From the NCBI RefSeq assembly GCF_009729415.1, contig NZ_MPKW01000026.1:1-64000 (forward strand): DNA of 64,000 nucleotides, given 5' to 3'. The translations under genes and the position numbers were made by a program. Positions 1 to 9,502 of the stretch are shown piece after piece (the stretch's first letter is position 1; every line of letters begins with the position of its first letter). The DNA is from Mycolicibacterium sp. CBMA 234. GTDB taxonomy: Bacteria > Actinomycetota > Actinomycetes > Mycobacteriales > Mycobacteriaceae. Under the pieces are notes generated by a model, which searched no databases, was not told where the DNA came from, and was given only the letters and a program-made list of their open reading frames with translations.

Positions 1-82
1 ACTTCACAACCGGAGGCCTTCACCTGTCTTGACTACAGGCCGAAATCAGATCAACCGGGAACAACGTCCCTGGACATCACAG

Positions 83-823
83 CTAGTCCTCGGTGCCGGT
101 GTCGCCGGTGTTGTCGACGCCGGCCTGTTCAGCGGCGTGCTCGGCGTCCCGGATGGCGTGCTGCGCCGTCCGGATAGCGAGGTAGGACGCCAGCGCCGCC
201 ACCGCAGTGAGCGGCCAGCCCATGGCGATGCGGGCCACACCGAGCAGGCCGGTCTGGTCCTGCCCGTACAGGTGGTTCTGGACGACGAACCGCGCCCCGA
301 ACACCAGGACCCACACTCCGGTGGCGAGGTCGAAGGCCCGGACCGCGCGGCGTACTTCACGCCAGCTGGTGTCGTGGCCGGTGACCCAACCCCAGCCGTA
401 TCCCACCAGCGGACGGCGTACCAGCACCGACACCGCGAAGACGCCGGCGTAGATCAGTGACGACCAAATGCCAAGCAGGAAATAGCCTTTCGAGGCGCCG
501 ACCATCCAGGCGATCAACGCGCTGATGCCGACGCCGAAGAAGCCGGACACGGCAGGTTGCACTGATTCGCGCCGGACCAGCCGCCACAGCAGGACCAGGC
601 CGGCGACGCCGAGCGCTGCCGAGATGGCCGCCGTCAGCCCGAAGAAGGTCGAGACGGGGACGAAGACGAGGACCGGTAGCGACGAATAGATCAGGCCGCT
701 GACGCCGCCCATCTGCTCCAGCAGGGCGTGCGCTGTCAGCTTCGCGTCGGCGTCGTCCTGCTGGGCTTCGATCTCGTCTTCGATCTGCTCGCTGTCTGCG
801 GTCCCCTTATCGGGGAAACTCAC
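83..823 (-). CDS. DUF3159 family integral membrane protein
   Basis: A 246-residue membrane protein resembling M. tuberculosis Rv2693c (DUF3159), function unknown. The N-terminus is acidic and Gln-rich (residues 1-30). Long hydrophobic stretches follow at about 32-76 and 84-128 and again near the C-terminus, suggesting four to six membrane helices. The reading frame stays open further upstream, but I chose the GTG at 823 because it overlaps the stop of the upstream OB-fold gene by 4 bases (GTGA), and residues before it overlap that gene and look like out-of-frame translation. The two genes therefore look translationally coupled. Family assignment is by recalled similarity and synteny. Confidence 0.85.
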   Translation of the reverse strand: MSFPDKGTADSEQIEDEIEAQQDDADAKLTAHALLEQMGGVSGLIYSSLPVLVFVPVSTFFGLTAAISAALGVAGLVLLWRLVRRESVQPAVSGFFGVGISALIAWMVGASKGYFLLGIWSSLIYAGVFAVSVLVRRPLVGYGWGWVTGHDTSWREVRRAVRAFDLATGVWVLVFGARFVVQNHLYGQDQTGLLGVARIAMGWPLTAVAALASYLAIRTAQHAIRDAEHAAEQAGVDNTGDTGTED

Positions 824-1191
824 TTTTGAATCTCGTAATGCGGGTTGTAGATCGCTTTGGCGCCACTGTCCAGCTTGCCCAGCCGGCCGTGCACCCGCAG
901 GGTGCGCCCGGATTCGATGCCCGGGATGCGACGCTGCCCCAACCAGACCAGGGTGACCGTGTCGGTGCCGTCGAACAGCTCGGCGCGAACACCGCCCGAA
1001 CAGCCCTTGCCGTTGGTCTCGACACATCGGAGCGTGCCGACCATCGTCACTTCCTGACCGCGAGTGCAGTCCACCGCGCGCATGGCGCCGGTGTTGAGGG
1101 CCTCGTCGTTCAGCTCCTGGACATCACTCTGTTCGAGGTCCTCGGTAAGCCGCCGGGTAAGCCGGCGCAAATAGCCTTCCGCCGTTGCCAT
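820..1191 (-). CDS. OB-fold nucleic acid-binding domain protein
   Basis: A 123-residue protein like Rv2694c. The N-terminal 35 residues are charged and helical; residues about 45-120 form a single OB-fold of the RecG wedge/aspartyl-tRNA-synthetase type (VTMVGTLRCVE ... VTLVWLGQRRIPGI ... LRVHGRLG). This suggests single-stranded nucleic acid binding, but no partner is known. I chose the ATG at 1191 because an AGGAGAG ribosome-binding site precedes it; an upstream in-frame ATG lacks one. It is the first gene of a two-gene minus-strand unit with the DUF3159 protein and is divergent from the alpha/beta hydrolase gene. Confidence 0.87.
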   Translation of the reverse strand: MATAEGYLRRLTRRLTEDLEQSDVQELNDEALNTGAMRAVDCTRGQEVTMVGTLRCVETNGKGCSGGVRAELFDGTDTVTLVWLGQRRIPGIESGRTLRVHGRLGKLDSGAKAIYNPHYEIQK

Positions 1192-1387
1192 GGTCTCTCC
1201 TGAGACTTGGTGCGAATCCATCGTGGACCCGCTAACTAACCAACGTCACGCTAGACCTGTTGGTTCCGATTTGCCATTTCGGCGCGCATATATCTTCGTT
1301 ATCCCGCTCACTGGACCGAACACCTGGCCAGACACCTGTCCCGGCCCCCTTGCGAGCGCGGTTTCATCGGCCGGGCACGATCGAGGG

Positions 1388-2098
1388 ATGACGGCCAACT
1401 TGCGCGGGATGACCGCGGTGCTGCTGCCCGGCACCGGATCTGACGACGACTACATCCGCCGTGCCTTTGGCGGCGCCCTGGTTGAGGCGGGTGCCGTGGT
1501 GATCGCCCCGCCGCCGATGCCCGGCGGCCTGATCGCCGGTTACCTGGCCGCGCTCGACGACGCCGCACAGCACGGGGCGATCATTGTCGGCGGTGTCTCG
1601 CTGGGCGCGGCTGTGGCCGTGAATTGGGCGTTGAAGCATCCAGATGAGTGCATGGCTGTCCTGGCGGCACTCCCGGCCTGGACCGGCGACGCCGACGGCG
1701 CACCGGCCGCGATAGCCGCGCGCTACTCCGCACAGCAACTGCGCGAGATCGGTCTGGACGCCGCGATTGCCGGGATGCGGGCAGGCAGCCCGGCGTGGCT
1801 CGCCGACGAACTGACCCGCTCCTGGACGGCTCAGTGGCCGGCCCTGCCCGACGCGATGGAAGAAGCTGCCGGCTACGGCGGACCGACCCGCGAACAGCTG
1901 GCCCAGCTGCGAGCGCCCATGGGCGTTGCCGGGGCGGTGGACGACGCCGTCCACCCTGTTGCCGTGGCCGCGGAATGGGCCGTCGCCGCGCCCAGGGCCG
2001 CGCTGCGGACCGTCACCCTCGAGGCCATGGGCGAGCAGCCGACCGTGTTGGGCGACGCCTGTGTGGCCGCGTTGCGGGAGACCGTCAGCCTCCTGTGA
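1388..2098 (+). CDS. alpha/beta hydrolase family protein (Rv2695-like)
   Basis: A 236-residue probable serine hydrolase. The nucleophile elbow is GGVSLGAA, with Ser at about residue 71. An Asp and His occur late in the chain (DDAVHPV), which fits the order Ser-Asp-His. Substrate unknown. The ATG at 1388 is preceded only by a weak GAGGG; a second ATG lies seven codons in, so the exact start is uncertain. The frame upstream to 1190 overlaps the divergent OB-fold gene and is unlikely to be coding. The 3' end overlaps the convergent DUF3710 gene by 14 bases. Confidence 0.8.
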   Translation: MTANLRGMTAVLLPGTGSDDDYIRRAFGGALVEAGAVVIAPPPMPGGLIAGYLAALDDAAQHGAIIVGGVSLGAAVAVNWALKHPDECMAVLAALPAWTGDADGAPAAIAARYSAQQLREIGLDAAIAGMRAGSPAWLADELTRSWTAQWPALPDAMEEAAGYGGPTREQLAQLRAPMGVAGAVDDAVHPVAVAAEWAVAAPRAALRTVTLEAMGEQPTVLGDACVAALRETVSLL

Positions 2099-2846
2099 TG
2101 GTCCCCATCTGCTGCGTCCGGAGCTGCTGCATGGCGGAGCCCTGCTCGCTGCGGCGGGCATCGGGTCCTGGTTCACCCTCGGACAACGGTCCCTGCTGTT
2201 GCTGCAACTGCTGCTGCAGCTGTTCGAGCGCCTGCTGAGCCTGCTCCATCTGCTGCTGGGCCATCTGCTGGGCGGCCGCGCGCAGCTGCTCCAGCAGCGG
2301 CTCGGACAGCTGCACCGGCAACGGGCTACGCACCGGGAGCGGGGTGTCACCGCGGCGAACCACGGTGTCCGCCAACGAGGTTCGGGCCTCGTCAGCGATG
2401 GCGTCGATGGTCTCCTCGGTGCCGACGACGACGCAGCGAACCATCCACCGGTAGCCGTCAGTCCCGATGAAACGCATGACGACCTGCTCCTGGCCGGGCT
2501 GCGGCGCCGGCAAGCCCACGACCTCACGGCCCCACGGCCCGTCTTCGATCCGCGCCTGGGCATTGTCGCCCCGCAGCGATTCCGCCAGTTCCGCGGCGAT
2601 CTCGCGCCACAGCCCACCGGTCTTGGGTGCCGCATACGCCGCGACCGAGAACCGGCCGTTCGGCGTCATGATCCACACGGCGTTCGGCACGCCCTGCTCG
2701 TTGACCTCGACATTGAGCTGCGAACCGTCGGGCACGGGAACGAGCACGCCGCCGAGGTCCAGGCGGGCCGATTCAGCCTCCGCCGGGTCGTCGAAGTCCT
2801 CGATGTCGAATGGGCCGTCTTCGTCGGGGTTGTACTCGAATGCCAT
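2085..2846 (-). CDS. DUF3710 domain-containing protein
   Basis: A 253-residue protein like Rv2696c. Residues 1-40 are strongly acidic (repeated D/E). Residues about 40-175 form the conserved DUF3710 globular part. The C-terminal about 60 residues are Gln-rich (runs of QQ with Leu/Met heptad spacing), probably a coiled coil. No enzymatic motif is visible. It directly follows dut: dut's stop TGA overlaps the start, which may be the ATG at 2846 or the adjacent GTG at 2849. Operonic with dut; function unknown. Confidence 0.85.
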   Translation of the reverse strand: MAFEYNPDEDGPFDIEDFDDPAEAESARLDLGGVLVPVPDGSQLNVEVNEQGVPNAVWIMTPNGRFSVAAYAAPKTGGLWREIAAELAESLRGDNAQARIEDGPWGREVVGLPAPQPGQEQVVMRFIGTDGYRWMVRCVVVGTEETIDAIADEARTSLADTVVRRGDTPLPVRSPLPVQLSEPLLEQLRAAAQQMAQQQMEQAQQALEQLQQQLQQQQGPLSEGEPGPDARRSEQGSAMQQLRTQQMGTITGG

Positions 2847-3310
2847 CACAAACTCGCATGTCCGCCAGAGGAACCGTGGCCGCCCGCGCCACGTGAGGTA
2901 TCAGCCAGCCCGGCCTCGTCGAACGACGTGACCTCGACCAACTCGGGCAGCTCGACCCGCTGCACCAGCAGCTGTGCGATCCGGTCGCCGCGATGCACGG
3001 TGATGGGCTCGCTGGGGTCAAGGTTGATGAGCGCCACCTTGATCTCACCGCGATACCCGGCATCGACGGTGCCGGGGGCGTTGACGATCGAAAGGCCAAC
3101 GCGAATGGCCAATCCCGAGCGGGGATGCACCAGGCCGACCATGCCGTGCGGGATCGCGACGGCGATCCCCGTCGGCACCAACTCGCGCTGACCGGGGGCC
3201 AGTTCGAAGTCGATTGCACTGAACAGATCGACGCCGGCATCGCCGTCATGAGCCCGGGCCGGCATCGGCAGATCCCGGTCCAACCGAACTACCGCCAGAG
3301 AGGTGGACAC
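2846..3310 (-). CDS. dut: dUTP diphosphatase (dUTPase)
   Basis: Hydrolyses dUTP to dUMP and pyrophosphate, keeping uracil out of DNA and supplying dUMP for thymidylate synthesis; a homotrimer in this family. At 154 residues it has the same length as the M. tuberculosis enzyme. All five trimeric dUTPase motifs are present: DAGVDLF (24-30), HPRSG (62-66), VDAGYRGEIKV (82-92, with Asp83 as likely catalytic base), GDRIAQL (108-114) and the flexible Gly-rich C-terminal motif RGAGGHGSSG (140-149). The GTG start at 3310 matches the known N-terminus (MSTSLAVVRL); upstream in-frame residues overlap the divergent DUF3093 gene. First gene of a dut-DUF3710 unit. Confidence 0.97.
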   Translation of the reverse strand: MSTSLAVVRLDRDLPMPARAHDGDAGVDLFSAIDFELAPGQRELVPTGIAVAIPHGMVGLVHPRSGLAIRVGLSIVNAPGTVDAGYRGEIKVALINLDPSEPITVHRGDRIAQLLVQRVELPELVEVTSFDEAGLADTSRGAGGHGSSGGHASL

Positions 3311-3335
3311 GACCGCACAGACTACCCTTGGCCGC

Positions 3336-3827
3336 GTGTCAGACACGCGAGCAGCCACCCAAACCGTCCGCTACCGAGAGCGGTTGACGGTGCCTTTGTG
3401 GTGGTGGTTACCAGGTTTCGGACTGGCGGCCCTGATCGCACTGGAAGTCGTGCAAGGCGTGTCGGGCGTCCCGGCATGGGCGCCGTTCGCTGTGCTGCTG
3501 CCAGTGGCCGCGGCGGTGCTGGTGTGGATGGGCCGCGTCGAGCTGCGGGTGGTGAGCACCGGCTCCGGACCGAACGCCGAGACCGAGCTGTGGGTCGGCC
3601 CCGCACACATCCCGACGAGCGTCATCGCCCGGTCGGCCGAAGTGCCGCGGTCGGCCAAGTCGGCGGCGCTGGGACGACAGCTCGACCCAGCCGCGTACGT
3701 CGTGCACCGGGCCTGGGTCGGGCCGCTGATTCTCGTGGTCCTCGACGATCCGGATGACCCCACGCCGTACTGGCTGGTGAGCACTCGCCATCCGGACCGC
3801 ATCCTGGCCGCGCTTCAGGGCAGCTAA
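3336..3827 (+). CDS. DUF3093 family membrane protein
   Basis: A 163-residue protein similar to Rv2698. Two adjacent membrane helices span about residues 21-65 (LTVPLWWWLPGFGLAALIAL and a second Val/Ala-rich segment). The rest is a soluble domain ending with PYWLVSTRHPDRILAAL, the typical DUF3093 signature. The GTG at 3336 gives a protein of family length; the longer frame overlaps dut. It is divergent from dut with only about 25 bases between starts, so the two share a compact promoter region. Function unknown. Confidence 0.85.
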   Translation: MSDTRAATQTVRYRERLTVPLWWWLPGFGLAALIALEVVQGVSGVPAWAPFAVLLPVAAAVLVWMGRVELRVVSTGSGPNAETELWVGPAHIPTSVIARSAEVPRSAKSAALGRQLDPAAYVVHRAWVGPLILVVLDDPDDPTPYWLVSTRHPDRILAALQGS

Positions 3828-3995
3828 GCCGCGCTTCAGGGCCACCAAACGGGGCCGTCGGGCCCGTCCAGACGCCGAGCGGCCGGTCCGCGCACGCGTT
3901 TTCATCTCACAGCGTGCGCAAACCGGCCACTCGGTAGAGGCTGTGCTCGATCGGGGGCTCAGTACCCCGTCACGTGCACAACTCCCAGGCGCTTC

Positions 3996-4298
3996 CTAGG
4001 CGGCGCAGTCCGTACAGATCATCACGCCATTCTTCTCGCTGGCGAGACGGCTGCGGTGATGCACCAGGAAGCAGCTCGAGCAGGTGAACTCGTCAGCCTG
4101 CTTTGGCACCACTCGGACCGAGAGCTCCTCGCCCGACAGGTCAGCGCCGGGCAACTCGAAGTTCTCTGCCGAATCGGTCTCATCGACGTCGACGACAGCG
4201 GATTGTGCCTCGTTACGCCGTGCTTTCAGTTCCTCCAGAGAGTCCTCGGAAACCTCGTCATTCTCAGAACGCCGTGGGGCGTCGTAATCGGTAGCCAT
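3996..4298 (-). CDS. DUF4193 zinc-ribbon-like protein
   Basis: A 100-residue small acidic protein like Rv2699c. It starts MATDYDAPR, has an acidic helical middle, and ends with a Cys4 cluster (TCSSCFLVHHRSRLA ... CTDCAA), which should bind one zinc ion. The ATG at 4298 gives the conserved N-terminus; the much longer open frame overlaps cei on the other strand. The gene is divergent from cei. A TACAAT -10-like hexamer reads toward it at 4390-4385, and a perfect CRP-type palindrome abuts that position. Function unknown; conserved across mycobacteria. Confidence 0.9.
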   Translation of the reverse strand: MATDYDAPRRSENDEVSEDSLEELKARRNEAQSAVVDVDETDSAENFELPGADLSGEELSVRVVPKQADEFTCSSCFLVHHRSRLASEKNGVMICTDCAA

Positions 4299-4390
4299 AG
4301 TCATCCCCTCCGTTACCTTGCAGCAGAGCTTTGTACCAGCGTCGAACGCTTCTACCAAATGATTCGTGCCCAGAAAGCGCGCCGATTGTA

Positions 4391-4406
4391 TGTGATTTGC
4401 ATCACA
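4391..4406. promoter_or_regulatory. CRP/FNR-family binding site (perfect palindrome)
   Basis: TGTGATTTGCATCACA fits the TGTGA-N6-TCACA consensus recognised by cyclic-AMP receptor proteins, including mycobacterial Crp (Rv3676). It lies between the divergent DUF4193 and cei starts, about 92 bases upstream of the DUF4193 start and 55 upstream of the cei start. A TAAGAT hexamer (4407-4412) toward cei and a TACAAT hexamer on the other strand (4390-4385) flank it, so a bound regulator could affect both genes. Confidence 0.75.
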
Positions 4407-4460
4407 TAAGATAGAGGCGGTTGGTAATCGCCCTGGATGCGGTGCATCTAAAGTGCACAT

Positions 4461-5111
4461 GTGGTCGCACAAATCACCGACGGCACCGCCTTCGATAAGC
4501 ACGGCCGGCCCTTCCGCCGCCGCAACTACGTGCCCGCTGCGGTTCTGTTCGCGGTGCTGGCCGTCGCGACGCTGATCGCGTGGCTCGTTGTCGCCAATCA
4601 GCCCGCTGAAATCCACCAGGCGATCACCTGCAATCCCCCACCGGCGCCGACCGACGCGAACCAGCCGAAACTGGGCGACGAGGTGTCCCAGTCCTCGATG
4701 GTCAACGTCGTGCCGGCAAAACTCGCCGACACGAAGATTCGCGTGCTCAACGCCAGCGGCCAGGGCGGTCAGGCCAGCGAGGTCGCCGGAGAGCTGCGCG
4801 ACCTCGGCTTCGGCCAGCCGGCCGCCAGCAACGACCCCGTGTACGCGAACGCCCGCATGGAATGCCAGGGGCAGATCCGGTTCGGGCCGGCCGGCAAGTC
4901 CGCGGCGGCAGCGCTGTGGCTGGTGGCGCCGTGCACCCAGCTGTTCCAGGACCAAAGGCCCGACGACACAGTCGATCTGGCGATCGGCACCGAGTTCACC
5001 GAGCTCGGCCACAGTGACGACATCGAGGCCATGCTGGCCAGCTTGAAGCCTGATGCGACCCAGCCCGCCGACACCTCACTGCTGCCGAAGATCCACAGCG
5101 GGACCTGCTAA
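4461..5111 (+). CDS. cei: envelope integrity protein Cei (LytR_C domain)
   Basis: A 216-residue membrane-anchored protein like Rv2700 (Cei), which is needed for cell-envelope integrity and virulence in M. tuberculosis. A short basic cytoplasmic tail (KHGRPFRRRNY) precedes one membrane helix at about 24-45. The extracytoplasmic part contains a LytR_C-type domain (about 80-185, starting DTKIRVLNASGQGGQA) with cysteines at about 57, 134 and 158 plus a C-terminal Cys. The GTG start at 4461 reproduces the conserved N-terminus. It is convergent with suhB (8 bases apart) and divergent from DUF4193 across a CRP-like site. Confidence 0.9.
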   Translation: MVAQITDGTAFDKHGRPFRRRNYVPAAVLFAVLAVATLIAWLVVANQPAEIHQAITCNPPPAPTDANQPKLGDEVSQSSMVNVVPAKLADTKIRVLNASGQGGQASEVAGELRDLGFGQPAASNDPVYANARMECQGQIRFGPAGKSAAAALWLVAPCTQLFQDQRPDDTVDLAIGTEFTELGHSDDIEAMLASLKPDATQPADTSLLPKIHSGTC

Positions 5112-5119
5112 CTAGCGAA

Positions 5120-5971
5120 CTAGCGGTAGCCGATCCGCTGCAACTGCGCCGTCAACGCGGCGGCGACGCCCGGTGCTGCGGCGATGACGAGGTCGTCGTC
5201 CGCCGCGCCGGGGTCCGGCAGCCGGACCACCGCGCCGGCCTCTTCGGCGATCAGGGCCGCGGCGGCCCAATCCCACACGTGGACACCGGATTCGAAGTAG
5301 GCGTCGAGCTGCCCCGCGGCCACCATGCACAGGTCCAGGGCACACGACCCGATCCGCCGGATGTCGCGCACCTCAGCGAGCAGCTCGGCCACCGCAGCGG
5401 CCTGACGGCGACGTCGGTCGCGCGCGTAGGCGAAGCCGGTTGCCACCAACGCCATCGGGAGCTCGTCGATGACGTTGCAACGCAACGCCGTTGACACTCC
5501 GTCGCGGGTCACCACCGCCCCGTGACCGCGCGCGGCCGAGAACACCTCGCCCGTCGCCACATTGGCCACCGCGCCGGCCGCCGACACGCCGTCGACCTGC
5601 ACACCGACCGACACCGCATAGGCACCGAGGCCGTACATGAAGTTCACCGTCCCGTCGATGGGGTCGAGCACCCACACCGGCACCCCGGCAGGCGCCTCGA
5701 GCGCGCCGCCCTCCTCCTCGCCCAGGATCGGGTCGCCCGGCCGCAACTCGGCCAGTCGGTCCCGCAGCAACCGCTCCGTTTCGGTGTCGACCACGGTCAC
5801 CGGATCGGTCGGGCTGGACTTGGTGCGCACCGCGTCGTCGCCCTGCTGAGTGCCGGAGAAAACTTCACGACGACGGCGCCGGACGAACACGGCAGCCTCG
5901 GTCGCCAGCTGCTCGGCAAGGGCGCGCAACGCTGCAGGCGCGGTGCCGCTTTCGGGTTCGCGTGCTGTCAT
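5120..5971 (-). CDS. suhB: inositol-1-monophosphatase SuhB
   Basis: A Mg2+-dependent phosphatase that releases free myo-inositol from inositol phosphate, feeding phosphatidylinositol, PIMs and mycothiol synthesis. It has 283 residues. Metal/active-site motifs are complete: DPVTVVDTETE (56-66), GEEEGG (84-89), WVLDPIDGTVNF (100-111, metal-binding Asp103, Asp106) and VWDWAAA (232-238, Asp234). Its order between cei and ppgK matches Rv2701c. Divergent from ppgK. Confidence 0.95.
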   Translation of the reverse strand: MTAREPESGTAPAALRALAEQLATEAAVFVRRRRREVFSGTQQGDDAVRTKSSPTDPVTVVDTETERLLRDRLAELRPGDPILGEEEGGALEAPAGVPVWVLDPIDGTVNFMYGLGAYAVSVGVQVDGVSAAGAVANVATGEVFSAARGHGAVVTRDGVSTALRCNVIDELPMALVATGFAYARDRRRRQAAAVAELLAEVRDIRRIGSCALDLCMVAAGQLDAYFESGVHVWDWAAAALIAEEAGAVVRLPDPGAADDDLVIAAAPGVAAALTAQLQRIGYR

Positions 5972-6068
5972 GCTCCCTATCGCAGCACACCCGATTAGGG
6001 TGTGTGGCGCGCACGTCGACAGTGCCGACGCTGCGGCATGGGTTCAACCACCTCCTCAAGGAGTGCAG

Positions 6069-6857
6069 ATGACCGACACGCCGACCGCTACGACCGACGG
6101 CTCACAGCACCGAGCGCTGGGGATCGACGTCGGCGGCAGCGGCGTCAAGGGCGGGATCGTCGACCTGGACACCGGACAGCTGATCGGCGAACGCTTCCGG
6201 CTCCCGACGCCCCAGCCCGCCACGCCCGAGGCCGTGTCGGAAACCGTCGCCGCGGTGGTCCGCGAGTTCGGCTGGACCGGACCGCTCGGCGTCACCTACC
6301 CGGGCGTGGTGACCGAAGGCATCGTGCGCACCGCGGCCAACGTCGACAGCAGCTGGATCGGCACCAACGTGCGGGACATGTTCGCCTCGCGGCTGGACGG
6401 CCAGGACGTCACCGTGCTCAACGACGCGGACGCCGCCGGGCTGGCCGAGGAGAAGTTCGGCGCGGGACGGGAAGTGAGCGGGCTGGTCGTGTTGCTGACG
6501 TTCGGCACCGGCATCGGCTCCGCGGTGATCTACGACGGGGTGCTGCTGCCCAACACCGAATTCGGACACATCGAGGTCGGCGGCAAGGAAGCCGAGCACC
6601 GGGCCGCGTCGTCGGTCAAGGAACGCAAGGACTGGTCCTACGAGCGCTGGACCAAGGAGGTCACCAAGGTGCTGGTGACTGTCGAGAACGCCATCTGGCC
6701 GGACCTGTTCATCGTTGGCGGCGGCATCAGCAAAAAAGCTGACAAGTGGGTGCCACTGCTGAAGAACCGCACCCCTGTGGTTGCCGCAACCCTGCAGAAT
6801 TCGGCCGGGATCGTCGGTGCGGCAATGGCTACCGGCGGTGCTCTGCACCACCATTAG
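6069..6857 (+). CDS. ppgK: polyphosphate glucokinase
   Basis: A ROK-family kinase that phosphorylates glucose using inorganic polyphosphate (and ATP). It has 262 residues, close to the 265 of Rv2702. The phosphate-binding loop is IDVGGSGVKGG (19-29). The likely catalytic Asp is in LNDADAAG (Asp119). The second nucleotide loop is LTFGTGIGSA (143-152), and GGGIS closes the ROK fold. The ATG at 6069 has an AAGGAG ribosome-binding site at 6058-6063; the longer frame overlaps suhB. It stands immediately before sigA, an order conserved in mycobacteria. Confidence 0.95.
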   Translation: MTDTPTATTDGSQHRALGIDVGGSGVKGGIVDLDTGQLIGERFRLPTPQPATPEAVSETVAAVVREFGWTGPLGVTYPGVVTEGIVRTAANVDSSWIGTNVRDMFASRLDGQDVTVLNDADAAGLAEEKFGAGREVSGLVVLLTFGTGIGSAVIYDGVLLPNTEFGHIEVGGKEAEHRAASSVKERKDWSYERWTKEVTKVLVTVENAIWPDLFIVGGGISKKADKWVPLLKNRTPVVAATLQNSAGIVGAAMATGGALHHH

Positions 6858-7048
6858 CGGCCCGTCAACGCTCCGATCCGGCCGCTGATACGGGTTCTGG
6901 CCACTATGTCGTTACAATGGTCAACGGCGGCCGCCTGAACGGATAGCGGCGAACATCCGATCGAAGATCGACGCCAAGATTCGACAGCCGACGCTTATCG
7001 GTGGCGCATGCCCACGCCACCGATGTACGAAAGACCGAAAGGGTGGCC

Positions 7049-8482
<1,434 letters not shown>

Positions 8483-8496
8483 TCCCCCGGCTCAAC

Positions 8497-8532
8497 AAAA
8501 CTGCCTCGAACCTCCGGTTTCGGGGCAGTTTT
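8497..8532 (+). terminator. Rho-independent terminator of sigA
   Basis: An inverted repeat 14 bases after the sigA stop: AAAACTGCC (8497-8505) pairs with GGCAGTTTT (8524-8532). The stem continues as TCGAA/TTCGG around a CCTCCGG loop. The T-run at the 3' side and the A-run at the 5' side make it potentially bidirectional, which would also serve the small minus-strand gene ending at 8551. Confidence 0.85.
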
Positions 8533-8550
8533 GCATCGGGCCGGTGCAGC

Positions 8551-8772
8551 TCAGCAGGGCACGCAATGGGCGCCGTCCCAGTGCCACCCTGGACCGCAGC
8601 CATACGAGCCGGTGGTGCCGTGGCAGTCCATCGCGTGCACGACAGCCGTTGGTGTCGGACCGGACGGGGTAATGTCACTGGAACTTTGGGCCGCATGAGC
8701 GCTGACACCCGCACCGAAAGGGCCGACCAGAAGCGCCGCCGCGGCTGCTGTCAGAGCAATTTTTCCTCGCAT
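8551..8772 (-). CDS. small Cys-rich exported protein
   Basis: A 73-residue precursor with a classic signal peptide: MRGK followed by a hydrophobic core (IALTAAAAALLVG) and a likely cleavage after AHA (about residues 25-27). The mature part is about 45 residues and ends in a compact Cys/Gly/Trp motif (DCHGTTGSYGCGPGWHWDG then HCVPC). Its four cysteines could form two disulphides. A GGAGG ribosome-binding site lies five bases upstream of the ATG at 8772, so it is likely translated. I do not recognise the family. It may be a small secreted peptide or metal-binding protein; function unknown. Confidence 0.75.
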   Translation of the reverse strand: MRGKIALTAAAAALLVGPFGAGVSAHAAQSSSDITPSGPTPTAVVHAMDCHGTTGSYGCGPGWHWDGAHCVPC

Positions 8773-8927
8773 GGAAACCTCCGGTGTCGAGCAGTGAGCC
8801 GAAATTCGAGGCGCCCAATTTTACGCTCATGCCAGTTCCCGGGCCAGGTGCTGGCGACACCGGAAATCGTTTGCGCGCCAACGCACATTTCCGCACAGTG
8901 GTCGCAACAGCCCTCACAAGGAGACTC

Positions 8928-9440
8928 ATGACAGGCGACTCAGCATCAACCGATCCACTCGCGCGGGCGATGCTGGATATCTCGTCCGAGTGTTTCGCAG
9001 CGATGGCCGGCATTCTCACCGTGCTCGGCGACGACCTCGCCAATCGCCGACCCGACCTGCCGGGCGCGAACAGCTGCTACGCCATCGTCAACCACTGCAT
9101 CGGCGTGGTCGACTACTGGGCCGGTTCTTTCATTGCCGGACAACGGATTCCGCGGGACCGCGCTAGCGAGTTCACCGCCACCGGGCGAGTCGACGACCTG
9201 CTGGGACGGCTGACCGCTCTGAGGCAGCGCTTACCTGGTTGGGTCGAGGTGGCGGTCACCGAAGGGATTCGGGACCGGTCGGTGGCCGACGGGGTTCGCG
9301 GCGGCACCACGCGCGCCGCCGTACTGGCCACCGCGAGCCCGGAGTGGACGCTGCTGCACATCCTGCAGGACATTGCCCAGCACGTCGGGCACATGGAGAT
9401 CACCAGAGACCTGTTGCTCAAACCGAGCGCAGAAGGCTGA
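8928..9440 (+). CDS. DinB/DUF664 four-helix-bundle protein
   Basis: A 170-residue protein of the DinB-like fold, a metal-binding four-helix bundle that includes mycothiol-, bacillithiol- and glutathione-dependent S-transferases. Likely metal ligands are the His in NHCIGVVDYW and the pair in AQHVGHMEI, in the helix positions expected for this fold. The ATG at 8928 has a strong AAGGAG four bases upstream (8919-8924), which rules out the longer upstream frame. A mycothiol-dependent role is plausible in a mycobacterium but not shown. It is convergent with histidine phosphatase A; a shared terminator lies between them. Confidence 0.82.
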   Translation: MTGDSASTDPLARAMLDISSECFAAMAGILTVLGDDLANRRPDLPGANSCYAIVNHCIGVVDYWAGSFIAGQRIPRDRASEFTATGRVDDLLGRLTALRQRLPGWVEVAVTEGIRDRSVADGVRGGTTRAAVLATASPEWTLLHILQDIAQHVGHMEITRDLLLKPSAEG

Positions 9441-9445
9441 CGCAG

Positions 9446-9481
9446 ATCGGCCCCCTTCTCCACCGGAGATGGGGGGCCGAT
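9446..9481. terminator. bidirectional terminator hairpin, copy 1
   Basis: ATCGGCCCCC (9446-9455) pairs perfectly with GGGGGCCGAT (9472-9481). It lies between the convergent DinB gene and histidine phosphatase A. The same hairpin recurs at 11175-11210 and, slightly diverged, at 12919-12952, in each case just past the stop of a minus-strand gene. No strong U-tract is visible, which is common for mycobacterial terminators. Confidence 0.7.
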
Positions 9482-9502
9482 CCGGATATCCGAAGCGAAC
9501 CG

